From: an uncultured Francisella sp.
GTDB taxonomy: Bacteria > Pseudomonadota > Gammaproteobacteria > Burkholderiales > Neisseriaceae
NCBI GenBank assembly: GCA_943913655.1
Contig: CALTZA010000016.1
Span: 1-21,239, forward strand
Length of the DNA: 21,239 nucleotides
Direction of reading: 5' to 3'
The notes below the pieces were generated by a model, which saw nothing but the letters and a program-made list of their open reading frames with translations, was not told the origin of the DNA and searched no databases. Below are positions 1 through 7,146 of this stretch, one piece after another. The first letter of the stretch is position 1. Each line of letters opens with the position of its first letter. A program made the translations under genes and the position numbers.

Positions 1-177
1 TTATCGTTGAATATAGAGCATTTATAGCTATGTATCATAGCTTTTAAGCAACTTAAACGTGCCTATATACCTAACTCTGAGCAAACAACTTTCTAAATTT
101 AGGATACAAGCCTACTAAGGCTACTATGTTTTAAATAGCGTACTAACCAATAGCTAAGATACAGGCAATAGCTAAGC

Positions 178-245
178 AACACAGTACGCATAGATCTAGC
201 TGAGAGATAGAGATAGCTAACTATCGTTCTGGTTGAAGAAAAATT
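178..245 (+). repeat. Inverted repeat A, left arm
   Basis: About 68 bases that recur in reverse complement at 6829-6897 with a few changes and one 1-base indel. The arm contains AACTATCGT (219-227), which matches the first bases of the origin iterons (ACTATCGT). It could therefore carry a degenerate Rep-binding half-site; that is inference. Confidence 0.8.
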
Positions 246-250
246 AAGGC

Positions 251-268
251 TACTGACTGTCTAGCAGT
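251..268 (+). repeat. 18-bp repeat, copy 1
   Basis: TACTGACTGTCTAGCAGT. Exact copies lie at 481-498 (reverse complement) and 801-818 (same orientation). The flanks are partly shared (AAGG before, GA/AG-rich after). Function unknown; a recombination site or a protein-binding site are both possible. Confidence 0.8.
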
Positions 269-480
269 GAAGAAATAACTAATACGCAAAGACTGTAAAC
301 AAAAATTAAATAAAGGCACTTTTAAAGCTCATAGAAGCATTTCTTAGAGCAGTAACTATATTCTCTACACTGAAGTAATTTAAATGCAGCAGAAACGATT
401 TATGTGAGTTTTACGTTGCAAATCTTAAAAACACCTCTTATTTTAATTTTACTTACAATTTTTGTATGCTAGTTACTCTC

Positions 481-498
481 ACTGCTAGACAGTCAGTA
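481..498 (-). repeat. 18-bp repeat, copy 2 (inverted)
   Basis: Reverse complement of the repeat at 251-268. Having inverted copies on both sides would allow site-specific or homologous inversion of the DNA between them. Confidence 0.8.
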
Positions 499-800
499 AT
501 CTTTGCTTCTTACCGGTTAGTACGATTGTTAGTTACTTTTGTTCTTCAACGTCTTGATTTAGCTGTAGCTTGCACTATGGTTTAGACAGTTAAGTCTCAT
601 GCTTTTGTTTAAAGAGTGGGTTTTAATTTACAAAGAAAATCATTCGCGTTAGCGAACTCATCGCTAAAATACTTCAAAAAATAAGCTACTAACACTCTAA
701 AATACTGCATTACATAGCTAGACCTCAGTAATACTTTGGATTCTTTAGCTGAGAAACAACAGTAAGCTGTTTATTGTTCTAGTCAATGGAGATCAAAGGT

Positions 801-818
801 TACTGACTGTCTAGCAGT
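801..818 (+). repeat. 18-bp repeat, copy 3
   Basis: Same orientation as 251-268, 550 bases away. Confidence 0.8.
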
Positions 819-984
819 AGGAAGTGAAGGTAAACACAGATCGTGGCTAGGAATTAAAATATAAGAAATTTGAGATAATGAGATAAAGGGCCCGTTTACG
901 GGCAGGGAAACTTATAGCACTGATTTTTATGAGTCAAAAGCTTTTTAAGCATGTAGCAAAAAATAATATCCTTTTTTAACCCAC

Positions 985-1014
985 AAAAAGCCATACTTAA
1001 GGGTATGGCTTTTT
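985..1014. terminator. Bidirectional rho-independent terminator
   Basis: Perfect stem AAAAAGCCATAC / GTATGGCTTTTT (985-996 and 1003-1014) with a 6-base loop. The arms begin with an A-run and end with a T-run, so it can terminate on either strand. No gene clearly ends here. It separates the repeat-rich region on the left from arm B and the DUF805 gene on the right. Confidence 0.85.
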
Positions 1015-1245
1015 AGTTTAAACCTAACCTAACCTATTTTTAAAAAGGAAAGCTGCTAGCAAGATGCTGCTACTAGCAGCTGAAACTAAATATAACACAA
1101 TCGCAAAAAAGTGCAAAGTAGTACCTTATTTCTCAACTGAGATACAAGATACTACTCAAGGCTTTTACTTGTGTTCTTCGAGTGATTTAACCATCTTTCT
1201 CGCTTCTTGCACCTGTTGTATTAATTTCATAAAAGCTTGTATTAA

Positions 1246-1500
1246 ATCATGTGTCAAAAACATTCAATCTTGTGAGAAAAACATATGATCTTATGTCTCC
1301 ATTTAAAAACTTTATGACGGAGAAACAATCTCTATATTATCACGCTATACCGTAGTGTTTTTGGTAAATTTTTATGAAAAGTGAAGCTATTATTACAACA
1401 TAACTTGTTATCTATAAGCTGAGACAAAAATACGTTCAATTTTCTAACTTCATAGAGAGAAAATGAGAACTAAAAGATTTTATAAACAGCTGTCTCGAGA
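1246..1500 (+). repeat. Inverted repeat B, left arm
   Basis: Recurs in reverse complement in two blocks: 1246-1296 with 7467-7518, and 1301-1500 with 7147-7344. The second block is close to identical. The right arm has about 120 extra bases between the blocks, so one arm gained or lost a segment. A shorter diverged third copy of the core (GAAAAGTGAAGCTATTATTA-like) lies near 2680-2730. Confidence 0.85.
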
Positions 1501-1586
1501 ACTAACTAGCGTATTATTTTGCTTGTACTATGCAATGTCCCAACAAATATCTGATATAGCTAATTAATAAAAATATGGTACTGCCA

Positions 1587-2096
1587 TTATATAGCTCTTT
1601 TTCTAAGTTGCGCTTTCTCTAGGTAAGGATTTCCAAAGGTCTTACTTCTCCAGAATCCTATTAGAATAAGATAAATAATGCCAAAAACTGTCACAAAAAT
1701 AATAAAAATATTAACAAATTGATTATTCGTCATTTCTTCGTAGACAAGAAAATTAACCACAGATCCCAGGAAACGAATGACTAGCGCCCACCAACCGCTA
1801 TAACCGATATCATGTAAGCGCCTCACTTCTACAGCAAGGTTCGTAATAATATTCCAAATAAGCATAATAAATGATAATATTATTGTGAAAATTATCGCAA
1901 GCAAAAGAAAATCATTACCCGCACCCTTATCCGCTGGTAAAATAGATGGAAATAATATCCATGGTGAAAAAATAACTAATAAAGAGGAAAATAAAGCAAC
2001 TTCGCACCACCAAAATTCTCGCCGATTAGCAATACCGTAGCGAAAAGGATGCAAATAAGCATTTTTAATGATGCTGCCGATACTCTTCTTAGACAT
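1587..2096 (-). CDS. DUF805 family inner-membrane protein
   Basis: A 169-residue integral membrane protein recognised as DUF805 from its N-terminal aromatic block (residues 13-31, ending NRREFWW) and the family signature RRLHDIGYSGWWAL (residues 92-105). About four membrane segments are visible: roughly 30-50, 62-88, 102-119 and 127-149. Length is near the upper end of the usual 110-170. The start is supported by AGGAA about 7 bases before the ATG. A TATAAT lies about 45 bases upstream without a clear -35. DUF805 proteins have no established biochemical function. The gene stands alone, transcribed away from the secretion relics. Family call is firm; role unknown. Confidence 0.85.
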   Translation of the reverse strand: MSKKSIGSIIKNAYLHPFRYGIANRREFWWCEVALFSSLLVIFSPWILFPSILPADKGAGNDFLLLAIIFTIILSFIMLIWNIITNLAVEVRRLHDIGYSGWWALVIRFLGSVVNFLVYEEMTNNQFVNIFIIFVTVFGIIYLILIGFWRSKTFGNPYLEKAQLRKRAI

Positions 2097-2148
2097 AACA
2101 TATTCCTAAAAATAATAAAATACTAAGATAATAATATTATAGTTTAAA

Positions 2149-2175
2149 CCTCTCTTGTGAGGGGCTTTGTTTTTT
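2149..2175 (+). terminator. Possible rho-independent terminator
   Basis: Stem CCTCTC / GAGGGG with one G-U pair, tetraloop TTGT, then CTTTGTTTTTT. No + strand gene ends just upstream, so it may be a remnant or an insulator upstream of the DUF805 promoter. Confidence 0.45.
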
Positions 2176-2273
2176 ATCTTTGCGAGTTCTCTAAGATTCT
2201 GATTCTCCAAAAGTGACACCATAAAGTGCTCTAGAGGCCTTAAAAGTGTCTTTATTTCGATTCTTACCAAAAT

Positions 2274-2507
2274 AAGGAAATAAAAAAGCAGGTTAGATAT
2301 GTTCTCAAAGAAATAGATAAACGTTATCCCGATAAGAAAGAAGCAATTTTCAAAGCGAATATATTGACTGAGAAAAAATTATTCAACTACATCAAAGAAT
2401 TTGGTCCCGTTTTATTGCTTGATGTAATTAAAGAAAAAGTAGATTTTAATTTCAGTGTAGCTGATAACCCTGCTGGTTACCTTTGGAAGATTCTAGAAAA
2501 TAAATAA
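2274..2507 (+). pseudogene. Inverted 3'-end fragment of repA
   Basis: Reverse-complement copy of the last 234 bases of repA (8497-8730), apparently identical. It encodes the final 70 or so residues of RepA, from about VRYVLKEIDKRY to the stop, with no start of its own. The homology runs past the stop into the 3' hairpin and on to about 2596, with a 2-base insertion after the stop and more divergence beyond. It results from an inverted duplication, and with the parent gene it forms inverted repeat C. Confidence 0.9.
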
Positions 2508-2536
2508 AACTCCTCATAAACAGAACTCCGTAGGAA

Positions 2537-2571
2537 GAATAAATTATTTTTGGTAGAAAAATAATTTATTC
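2537..2571. terminator. Perfect AT-rich hairpin after repA fragment
   Basis: GAATAAATTATTTTT and its exact complement around GGTAG: a 15-bp perfect stem. The equivalent hairpin downstream of repA (8435-8469) keeps the stem despite loop changes and one A-U to G-U change, which suggests the structure is functional, probably as the repA 3' end. Confidence 0.6.
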
Positions 2572-2803
2572 CGCGCACCAGGTGCTATCCTACACCACCA
2601 CATTTAAATCCTAAAAACGACAGCAAATATGTTTTACACTGCCATGCTGTACCTAGCTTTTTTCAATTAATACACTAGATTTGTTTTTTGCAAATTTTCG
2701 TGAAAAGCGAAGTTATTATTATAGCATAAATCGTAGTACAATGTGTGCTATGAGCTTAAAACTAAAGAATCTATTCATTTTTAACGAAAAGCACTGAAGA
2801 AAA

Positions 2804-3371
2804 ATGATTTTCTGGCTTGTTTTAACAGCATTTGCTTTTAATTCAACCAACTATATTCATCTTGCTAATGTCATCTATAATGCCCCAAACGAAGTCGCCG
2901 GATGGTTTTTAGACGGTTCTTCTGCTAAATTGGATAGTAAATTTATTATTCTGTTTATTATTTTCTTTAAAGCGACAGTTGCGGCGTTTGTTATAGACGT
3001 CGCTAAAGAAGACTCTTCGGCTAGATTGCTTATAGATGGCGCACTCTCTTTTATTATCGGTATTACATTCATTTTTTTACTAGTGCTTTTTAAGCTACCT
3101 GCTATCGCGAGTTCACTCGTAGGGAGCGCTTCATTAGAAGGTGTGTTTACCGGGGGAATAAGATCAATCGAAACTAGTGCTTCGATTATAAAACAAATTT
3201 CTAAAGGAAATAGGTGCAAGAATAATTGGGACTAAAAGCAATATTAAAAAGCTTCTATGCCTCTTTTTTGCGAGATCAATACAGGAAATTAAAGCAAGTT
3301 TTTTATAACCCTTATCTTACCCACTTGGCTAAAAGAAGCCTTGGGCTAGGACTTTTAAAAAGGACAGTTCA
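2804..3371 (+). pseudogene. Truncated, frameshifted VirB6/TrbL-like channel protein
   Basis: C-terminal part of a type IV secretion inner-membrane channel subunit (TrbL/VirB6 family). The first frame (2804-3235, 143 residues) has membrane segments near residues 2-18, 47-66 and 76-97, followed by the family-like LPAIASSLVGSASLEG (98-113). An in-frame stop lies 9 bases before the ATG, and family members are about 300 residues, so the N-terminal half is missing. Near 3226-3235 the sense shifts one frame and continues as ILKSFYASFL...YNPYLTHLAKRS. That tail parallels the second VirB6 tail at 5020-5247 (YNPYQTKRAKQGF). The shifted frame has no stop before the lipoprotein gene. Not expected to be functional. 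Confidence 0.65.
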
Positions 3372-3372
3372 C

Positions 3373-3786
3373 ATGAAAAAAATAACAATCAGTTTATCCC
3401 TCCTTTTACTTTGCGCTGGTTGCAGCGGAACATGGCAGCCTAGTAAAGAAGATCTGAGTAAATACGGTAGCGAAGAAGCAGTTTATAAAGCAAAAAAGAA
3501 ACGCTGCATCGAGATTGAAGACTTGAAAATCGATGCAGAAAGCAACTCATCTTTTATTAATCCAGATACAAAACCTATTTATGAAAGTATACCTTCGAAA
3601 GAAAAAGACGAATGCCGGTCATTTGAAAAATACTACGCTAAAAAAGAAGGCAGGCCTTTTCCTATGGTTGGGAAATCTGCGAGACAAGCACTGAAAATAA
3701 AATGCAATAATGCAAAGTATTTACATTTAAAACGACCCAACGATCCTTCTTTTGATGTCCCCAAAGAATGTGACATTATTAACTGA
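3373..3786 (+). CDS. Small lipoprotein, possibly conjugation-associated
   Basis: 137-residue predicted lipoprotein. The start is the internal ATG at 3373, preceded by AAGGAC at a good distance. It opens MKKITISLSLLLLCAGC, a signal peptide with a lipobox-like CAGC and the lipidated Cys at residue 17. The upstream in-frame codons (from 3226) are the tail of the broken VirB6 gene, not part of this protein. The mature part is hydrophilic, Lys/Glu-rich, with several Cys. A lipoprotein between virB6 and virB5 is typical of entry-exclusion or VirB7-like genes in conjugation operons. That role is inferred from context alone. No family recognised. Confidence 0.65.
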   Translation: MKKITISLSLLLLCAGCSGTWQPSKEDLSKYGSEEAVYKAKKKRCIEIEDLKIDAESNSSFINPDTKPIYESIPSKEKDECRSFEKYYAKKEGRPFPMVGKSARQALKIKCNNAKYLHLKRPNDPSFDVPKECDIIN

Positions 3787-4198
3787 GGACTAATCGATGC
3801 GATAACGGGAAAAAACAAGACAAATGCAGCGGAAAAAGATCAGCTTAATAGTTTTCTACCGACAGAATGGCGAGACTTAATTCCTAAGCAGGAAAAAAGC
3901 AACATTCAGCTAGCCGGGTAATATTAATCAAGACCGCACTGCGTACTTAGTCAAAAAGTTTGCACTAATGAAAAGACAATTTGATGCAGAAGCCGAGCGT
4001 CTGTAGAATATTCAGCAACTCGCAAATGAGACGCAGTATATTAAAGCAGCTCAAGATTTGCAAAACAAAATTCAAGCTGAGCAAATGTCTTATCAAGAGA
4101 ATATTCACCAATTTCAGGTGATGAAAAGTTTATTCGAGAAAGTTTCGAGGAATGTATTCGAAAGTCGAAAAAAAAGAGTTAGATGGAGAAGATTCTAG
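3787..4198 (+). pseudogene. Broken VirB5-like pilus-tip protein
   Basis: Remains of a VirB5/TrbJ-type minor pilus component. Right after the lipoprotein stop, one frame reads DAITGKNKTN...LNSFLPTEWRDLIP, which resembles the VirB5 'LP.dW..vy' block. It ends in TAA at about 3918. The next frame then continues from 3920 with RTAYLVKKFALMKRQFDAEA, an in-frame TAG at 4004, then NIQQLANETQYIKAAQDLQN and KIQAEQMSYQENIHQFQVMK. That coiled-coil is typical of the VirB5 C-terminal half (Q-L...t.D.KAaqdLq.rI.aEq). Signal peptide and N-terminal region are absent. One frameshift and one nonsense codon make it a clear pseudogene. Confidence 0.7.
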
Positions 4199-4541
4199 CA
4201 GAATCGGCAAGCTGGGGAAAAGAACAATATGACTTTATTTATCAGACTCACTATAAACCTCAGGTAGAATATTTGAGAAAAAAAGGCATTGATGTTAATG
4301 AACTAGGCAAAGCTGAAAAAGAAGCAGTTTGATCAGCAGCTATTCAGTACGGGGGTCATACAAATATAATCGCTAAAGCATTTCAAGGACGAGATATATC
4401 TACAGTATGTCTAGCGAGCAGCGAGTAAACAGCATTTATGACTACAAGTGGAAGACAAGAACAAGAAAAAGTTATTTTCGTAGAGCTTACAGTAATGAGT
4501 CTGGATCCGGTATTGAAAATCGGATAAAAAAGAGCGTATGA
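4183..4541 (+). pseudogene. Broken gene, possibly muramidase-like
   Basis: Degenerate coding sequence overlapping the end of the VirB5 relic. It reads MEKILAESASWGKEQYDFIY, later KAEKEAV-stop-SAAIQYGGHTNIIAKAF. It changes frame near 4405 and continues VNSIYDYKWKTRTRKSYFRR to a TGA at 4539. The nonsense codon at 4330 is TGA where a Trp would fit (V-W-S-A-A-I-Q-Y-G). The pattern W-S-x-A-x-Q-x-G followed by an Arg-rich tail recalls domains seen in peptidoglycan-acting proteins and effectors, but I cannot name the family with certainty. Nonsense plus frameshift means it is dead. Confidence 0.45.
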
Positions 4542-4615
4542 CAGTTTTGGGCGTTTTACGGGGAAAATGATAAACTTTCACTTAAATTTTTTTGTTTTTA
4601 AAGTGTAAAGAATAA

Positions 4616-5005
4616 ATGAAAAAAATGAAAAATCTGTTTTTACTTTTTTTGTGTATACCTGCTTGGATAGCTGCTTCTTCACATAGATTGGAATATAAGT
4701 ATGATGACATAGATAAAGAATGCGTGGATAGGGCTGGGACTCGTATTGATTTGCAAGGTGTATGTATGCAAGATGCTATTGAGAGAATGAAGCAAAAGAT
4801 CATCAAGAGTGGAAAGATGACTAAAGCACAACTTCATCGATATCTTGAACCCTATCAAAAGCGGTGCACTAAGAAAATAACTAAAGAAATGGTTGACACA
4901 AAGATGATCGACAGCAGAGATTTTGACGCATACGGTAAGTCTTACGTATATGATTGCTTAGTAGATGATGTTTATACGCTTTATCGTAAGTTAGGATTTA
5001 AATGA
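4616..5005 (+). CDS. Small secreted Cys-containing protein
   Basis: 129-residue protein with a signal peptide (MKKMKNLFLLFLCIPAWIAA, cleavage likely near residue 21). The mature part is charged, with four Cys (motifs KEC, GVC, KRC, YDC) that could form two disulfides, so a periplasmic or secreted location is likely. The ribosome site is weak: AAAG about 8 bases before the ATG. It lies between two sets of type IV secretion relics, 14 bases before the second VirB6 tail, and may be a transfer-operon accessory gene that stayed intact. No family recognised. An opposite-strand open frame (4582-4806) is a shadow. Confidence 0.6.
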   Translation: MKKMKNLFLLFLCIPAWIAASSHRLEYKYDDIDKECVDRAGTRIDLQGVCMQDAIERMKQKIIKSGKMTKAQLHRYLEPYQKRCTKKITKEMVDTKMIDSRDFDAYGKSYVYDCLVDDVYTLYRKLGFK

Positions 5006-5019
5006 ACAGTTGCTATTAG

Positions 5020-5247
5020 CTTACTGGCGGTATTACCTCTATTCACGCTAACTCGGCACCGGATGTTCTCAACCGAATTGCTACCTTAGCGAAAGAATCA
5101 AAAACCGTAAGAAGAAACCTAGATTTTGATTTTTTATTGAACGCGGTCAAAGCAACAATAATCGATGTCATTCTCTTCTTTAAAAAAACTTATAAAGAGA
5201 TCTATTATAACCCTTATCAAACCAAGCGGGCTAAACAAGGGTTTTAA
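5020..5247 (+). pseudogene. Second VirB6/TrbL C-terminal fragment
   Basis: A frame open from a TAG at 5017 to TAA at 5245 encodes LTGGITSIHANSAPD, then a hydrophobic stretch (VKATIIDVILFF) and YKEIYYNPYQTKRAKQGF. It parallels the tail of the first VirB6 relic: TGGIRSIE there versus TGGITSIH here, and VFYNPYLTHLAKRS versus IYYNPYQTKRAKQG. Two paralogous virB6 tails imply that the ancestral operon had duplicated virB6 genes, or that two operons merged. No start codon and no membrane core; a remnant. Confidence 0.6.
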
Positions 5248-5256
5248 TCTTATTAA

Positions 5257-5547
5257 CTATTTGTTAACAATACGAACGGGATAAGCAAACATACTCAAAA
5301 TAAACGTAAATATATAAAATATAATATACAAAGTTAGAAGCGGCAATACTGCTGTTATAAAAATAATGGTCCCCCCCACAAGATAAACATTATAAATAAA
5401 TATTTTAGAAGCCTCCCAACCCGATTCCTTAAGTGTTACAAAAAAGCTATCGTATTCAGACCAATTTTCTATTCGGTCTCGTAGTAGTGCCAGTGCAGGA
5501 AAAGTGGCAGCTAAAACAAGTAACCATATCAAAAACATACTAACCAT
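5257..5547 (-). CDS. Small two-segment membrane protein
   Basis: 96 residues. It has an N-terminal hydrophobic segment (about 3-22, FLIWLLVLAATFPALAL), a charged central region (about 23-45), and a long hydrophobic region (about 47-88) that may cross the membrane once or twice. The start is backed by a strong AGGAGA about 6 bases before the ATG. It is the last gene of a same-strand cluster after the recombinase and the coiled-coil protein, 67 bases from the latter, so probably co-transcribed. No family recognised. Confidence 0.6.
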   Translation of the reverse strand: MVSMFLIWLLVLAATFPALALLRDRIENWSEYDSFFVTLKESGWEASKIFIYNVYLVGGTIIFITAVLPLLTLYIIFYIFTFILSMFAYPVRIVNK

Positions 5548-5614
5548 ATTATCTCTCCTAATTAAGATACCTTACACTTCTTTCCTTTTGAAACTTTCTT
5601 TAAATGACTTAAAA

Positions 5615-5929
5615 CTACGGAAAGTAATGATGTAAGATAGGTGATAAGATAGTCCCTGCAGCTGCTATAGCAGCAATGACAAGAGCAATTAGTGGATAAT
5701 ATCGCGTATCTTTGTTTAGCTTTTCTCTTTCCGCATCATACTTAGCAATACGTGCTTCACTTTCTTTCTGTAATCGCTGATTTTCGAGTTTCTGCTCTTC
5801 CCGTTCTTTCTCCCAGCGAGCTCTAGTTTCTTCCCACTGTTTATCAGCACGTTTGCTATCTTCTCGCATTTTTTCTATAGTGGCCAAACTCTCAGCAATC
5901 ATTTGATCTATATTTCTAATCTGAGCCAT
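5615..5929 (-). CDS. Coiled-coil protein with C-terminal membrane anchor
   Basis: 104 residues beginning MAQIRNIDQMIAE. I chose the ATG at 5929 because GAGGAA lies 8 bases upstream; the longer GTG start at 5965 has no good ribosome site. Residues about 5-70 form a highly charged Glu/Arg/Lys heptad-rich coiled coil (around WEETRARWEKEREEQK), followed by one membrane segment (about 78-98, YYPLIALVIAAIAAAG) and a short tail. This tail-anchored design suits a membrane-tethered scaffold or a partner of the neighbouring membrane protein. It lies 55 bases after the recombinase stop on the same strand. Function unknown. Confidence 0.65.
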   Translation of the reverse strand: MAQIRNIDQMIAESLATIEKMREDSKRADKQWEETRARWEKEREEQKLENQRLQKESEARIAKYDAEREKLNKDTRYYPLIALVIAAIAAAGTILSPILHHYFP

Positions 5930-5984
5930 TTTTAATTCCTCATCTAAATTCAAGTTAGTTTTCACAGTTAGTTACTTTAAATAG

Positions 5985-6527
5985 TTATAAGTAGTTATAA
6001 ACTGTTTTACGACAGATATTGAACTGATCTGCAATTTCAGATACTGGCACTTTTTTGCTATGGTAAAGTGCTTTAAGCATTTTTACTTCTTGTTTATTCA
6101 ATTTAAAACGTGCACCACCGACTCGTCCCCTAGCCCTCGCAGCTTTTAGACCGGCTAATGATCGTTCCCTAATTAGATTCCTTTCAAATTCAGCTAAAGC
6201 AGTGAACAAATGAAATATTAGTCGACCCGAACTAGAAGTTGTTTCTATTTTTTCATGAAGCGAAATAAACTGAACACCTTGTTGCTCAAATTCTTCTACC
6301 ACCGAAATTAGGTCTTTTAAATTACGTCCCAGTCTATCTAGACGAACCACAACAACGATATCACCACTCCTAACATGCGCTTTTAGAGCAGCTAGCCCGG
6401 GGCGTTCAGATTTAGCTCCACTAACGATATCAGTAAAGATTTTCTCGCAGCCGTTTTCTTTTAATTCATCTACCTGGGGATCAAGACTCTGATCTAAAGT
6501 AGATACTCGAGCATAGCCTATTTTCAT
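5985..6527 (-). CDS. Serine recombinase (resolvase/invertase family)
   Basis: 180-residue small serine recombinase. The catalytic domain starts MKIGYARVSTLDQ with nucleophile Ser9. It contains VVVVRLDRLGRNLKDL (58-73) with conserved arginines, and the long E-helix region around LAEFERNLIRERSLAGLKAA (111-130). A C-terminal helix-turn-helix spans about 145-180 (VSEIADQFNICRKTVYNYL). Length is normal for Hin/Tn3-type enzymes. The start is set by homology and by a promoter at 6561-6589, which lies inside the longer open frame (to 6581) and rules that start out. In plasmids such enzymes resolve multimers or invert segments. Lead gene of a three-gene same-strand cluster. Confidence 0.9.
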   Translation of the reverse strand: MKIGYARVSTLDQSLDPQVDELKENGCEKIFTDIVSGAKSERPGLAALKAHVRSGDIVVVVRLDRLGRNLKDLISVVEEFEQQGVQFISLHEKIETTSSSGRLIFHLFTALAEFERNLIRERSLAGLKAARARGRVGGARFKLNKQEVKMLKALYHSKKVPVSEIADQFNICRKTVYNYL

Positions 6528-6560
6528 CTCTATTCCATTACATATTCTTACACTTTGTCT

Positions 6561-6589
6561 ACTATACAACTTATTACACAAAAAGTCAA
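6561..6589 (-). promoter_or_regulatory. Sigma70-type promoter of recombinase cluster
   Basis: On the minus strand, -35 TTGACT (6584-6589) and -10 TATAGT (6561-6566) with a 17-base spacer. It would start transcription near 6554, giving a leader of about 26 bases before the ATG at 6527. The 52-bp palindrome begins 21 bases upstream of the -35, so a protein bound there could affect this promoter. Confidence 0.75.
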
Positions 6590-6610
6590 TTGTTTTTTAA
6601 GATTCAAATC

Positions 6611-6662
6611 TATATTCATTACTGTATAACAAACACGTGTTTGTTATACAGTAATGAATATA
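6611..6662. repeat. Perfect 52-bp palindrome, candidate recombinase site
   Basis: The sequence TATATTCATTACTG... is exactly its own reverse complement over 52 bases, centred on CACGTG between 6636 and 6637. An imperfect outer pair (GATTCAAATC at 6601; GGATTTGAAT near 6675) flanks it. The position just upstream of the recombinase gene is where res or invertase sites usually lie. It could instead be an operator or a replication-related cruciform. The lack of a T-run argues against a terminator. Confidence 0.7.
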
Positions 6663-7146
6663 TGTATGAATATGGATTTGAATTGGCTAGACGAGCAATT
6701 TTTTACACAATAGCTCGTATAGTGAACAAAGTGTAAGCATGTGTAGAGAATTAGCGATGAGAGATTGAACATCCATTCCAACTCAGAACCTTGATTTTTA
6801 AGTGGATGAATTGAGAGAAGATATCTGAAATTTTTCTTCAACCAGAACGATAGTTAGCTATCTCTATCTCTCAGCTGAGATCTGTGCGTACTGTATTGTT
6901 TAACTACGGCCGTAGATTCAATTGCGAACTTGTTGAGCAAATCTAAAATCTTCTTCAAAGTTTCAATCAGGAATCGAGTTAGATGAATTGAGATAAGCTG
7001 AAATGAGATTCCCCGATCGAGATATTATTAAACTACGTCAACAGGGAAATACTATTGCCGAGACTGCAAGTCGGGTCTGGGCAAAATGTGATAAACGTGA
7101 TAAAACAGAAACAGTACCCCATCTATTTTTTCATATTTACTTGGTT
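6663..7146. other. Gene-free segment with repeat remnants
   Basis: Contains arm A' (6829-6897). A 28-base stretch, 6982-7009, recurs with one mismatch in reverse complement in the unit 2 origin leader (20981-21008). Related words (GATGAATTGAGA) occur near 6805. Two short open frames here (6644-6841 minus, 7003-7209 plus) are mostly repeat or palindrome sequence and are not supported as genes. Confidence 0.5.
6829..6897 (-). repeat. Inverted repeat A, right arm
   Basis: Reverse-complement partner of 178-245. The iteron-like ACGATAGTT lies at 6847-6855. It sits in gene-free DNA upstream of the recombinase palindrome. Confidence 0.8.

Larger units (their letters stand above)
1..984. other. Gene-free region with repeats
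   Basis: No convincing gene on either strand. The region holds inverted-repeat arm A (178-245), three copies of an 18-bp repeat, short direct repeats such as AATAGCTAAG (near 148 and 168), and a small hairpin GCCCG-ttta-CGGGC at 890-903. A stretch near 305-345 resembles 10760-10800 next to the origin. It adjoins the origin, since unit 1's iterons lie just upstream of base 10836, so it may be origin-associated DNA. Confidence 0.6.

Noticed and set aside
1020..1036. CCTAA tandem triplet resembling a telomere repeat
   Set aside because: Only three units, no array and no plasmid end here; chance.
1064..1288. 74-residue + strand open frame, Cys-rich
   Set aside because: Poorly placed ribosome site, no recognisable family, its 3' end lies in repeat B, and the opposite strand reads equally well as a short coiled fragment (1165-1263).
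1463..1567. Short + frame ending SQQISDIAN, resembling the recombinase C-terminal VSEIADQF
   Set aside because: Only about eight residues are alike and half of the frame is repeat B; too little to call a recombinase relic.
2875..3219. 114-residue minus-strand open frame
   Set aside because: Shadow of the VirB6 relic; no ribosome site or family.
3226..3372. N-terminal extension of the lipoprotein gene
   Set aside because: This stretch matches the tail of VirB6 (YNPYLTHLAKRS), and a signal peptide with its own ribosome site begins at 3373.
3633..3818. 61-residue minus-strand open frame
   Set aside because: Antisense to the lipoprotein gene; no support.
4582..4806. 74-residue minus-strand open frame
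   Set aside because: Antisense to the secreted-protein gene; no support.
6528..6581. Longer start of the recombinase (18 extra residues)
   Set aside because: It would begin upstream of the -10 element of the good promoter at 6561-6589, and the family starts at MKIGYARVS.
6644..6841. 65-residue minus-strand open frame
   Set aside because: Runs from repeat A into the 52-bp palindrome; no ribosome site or family.
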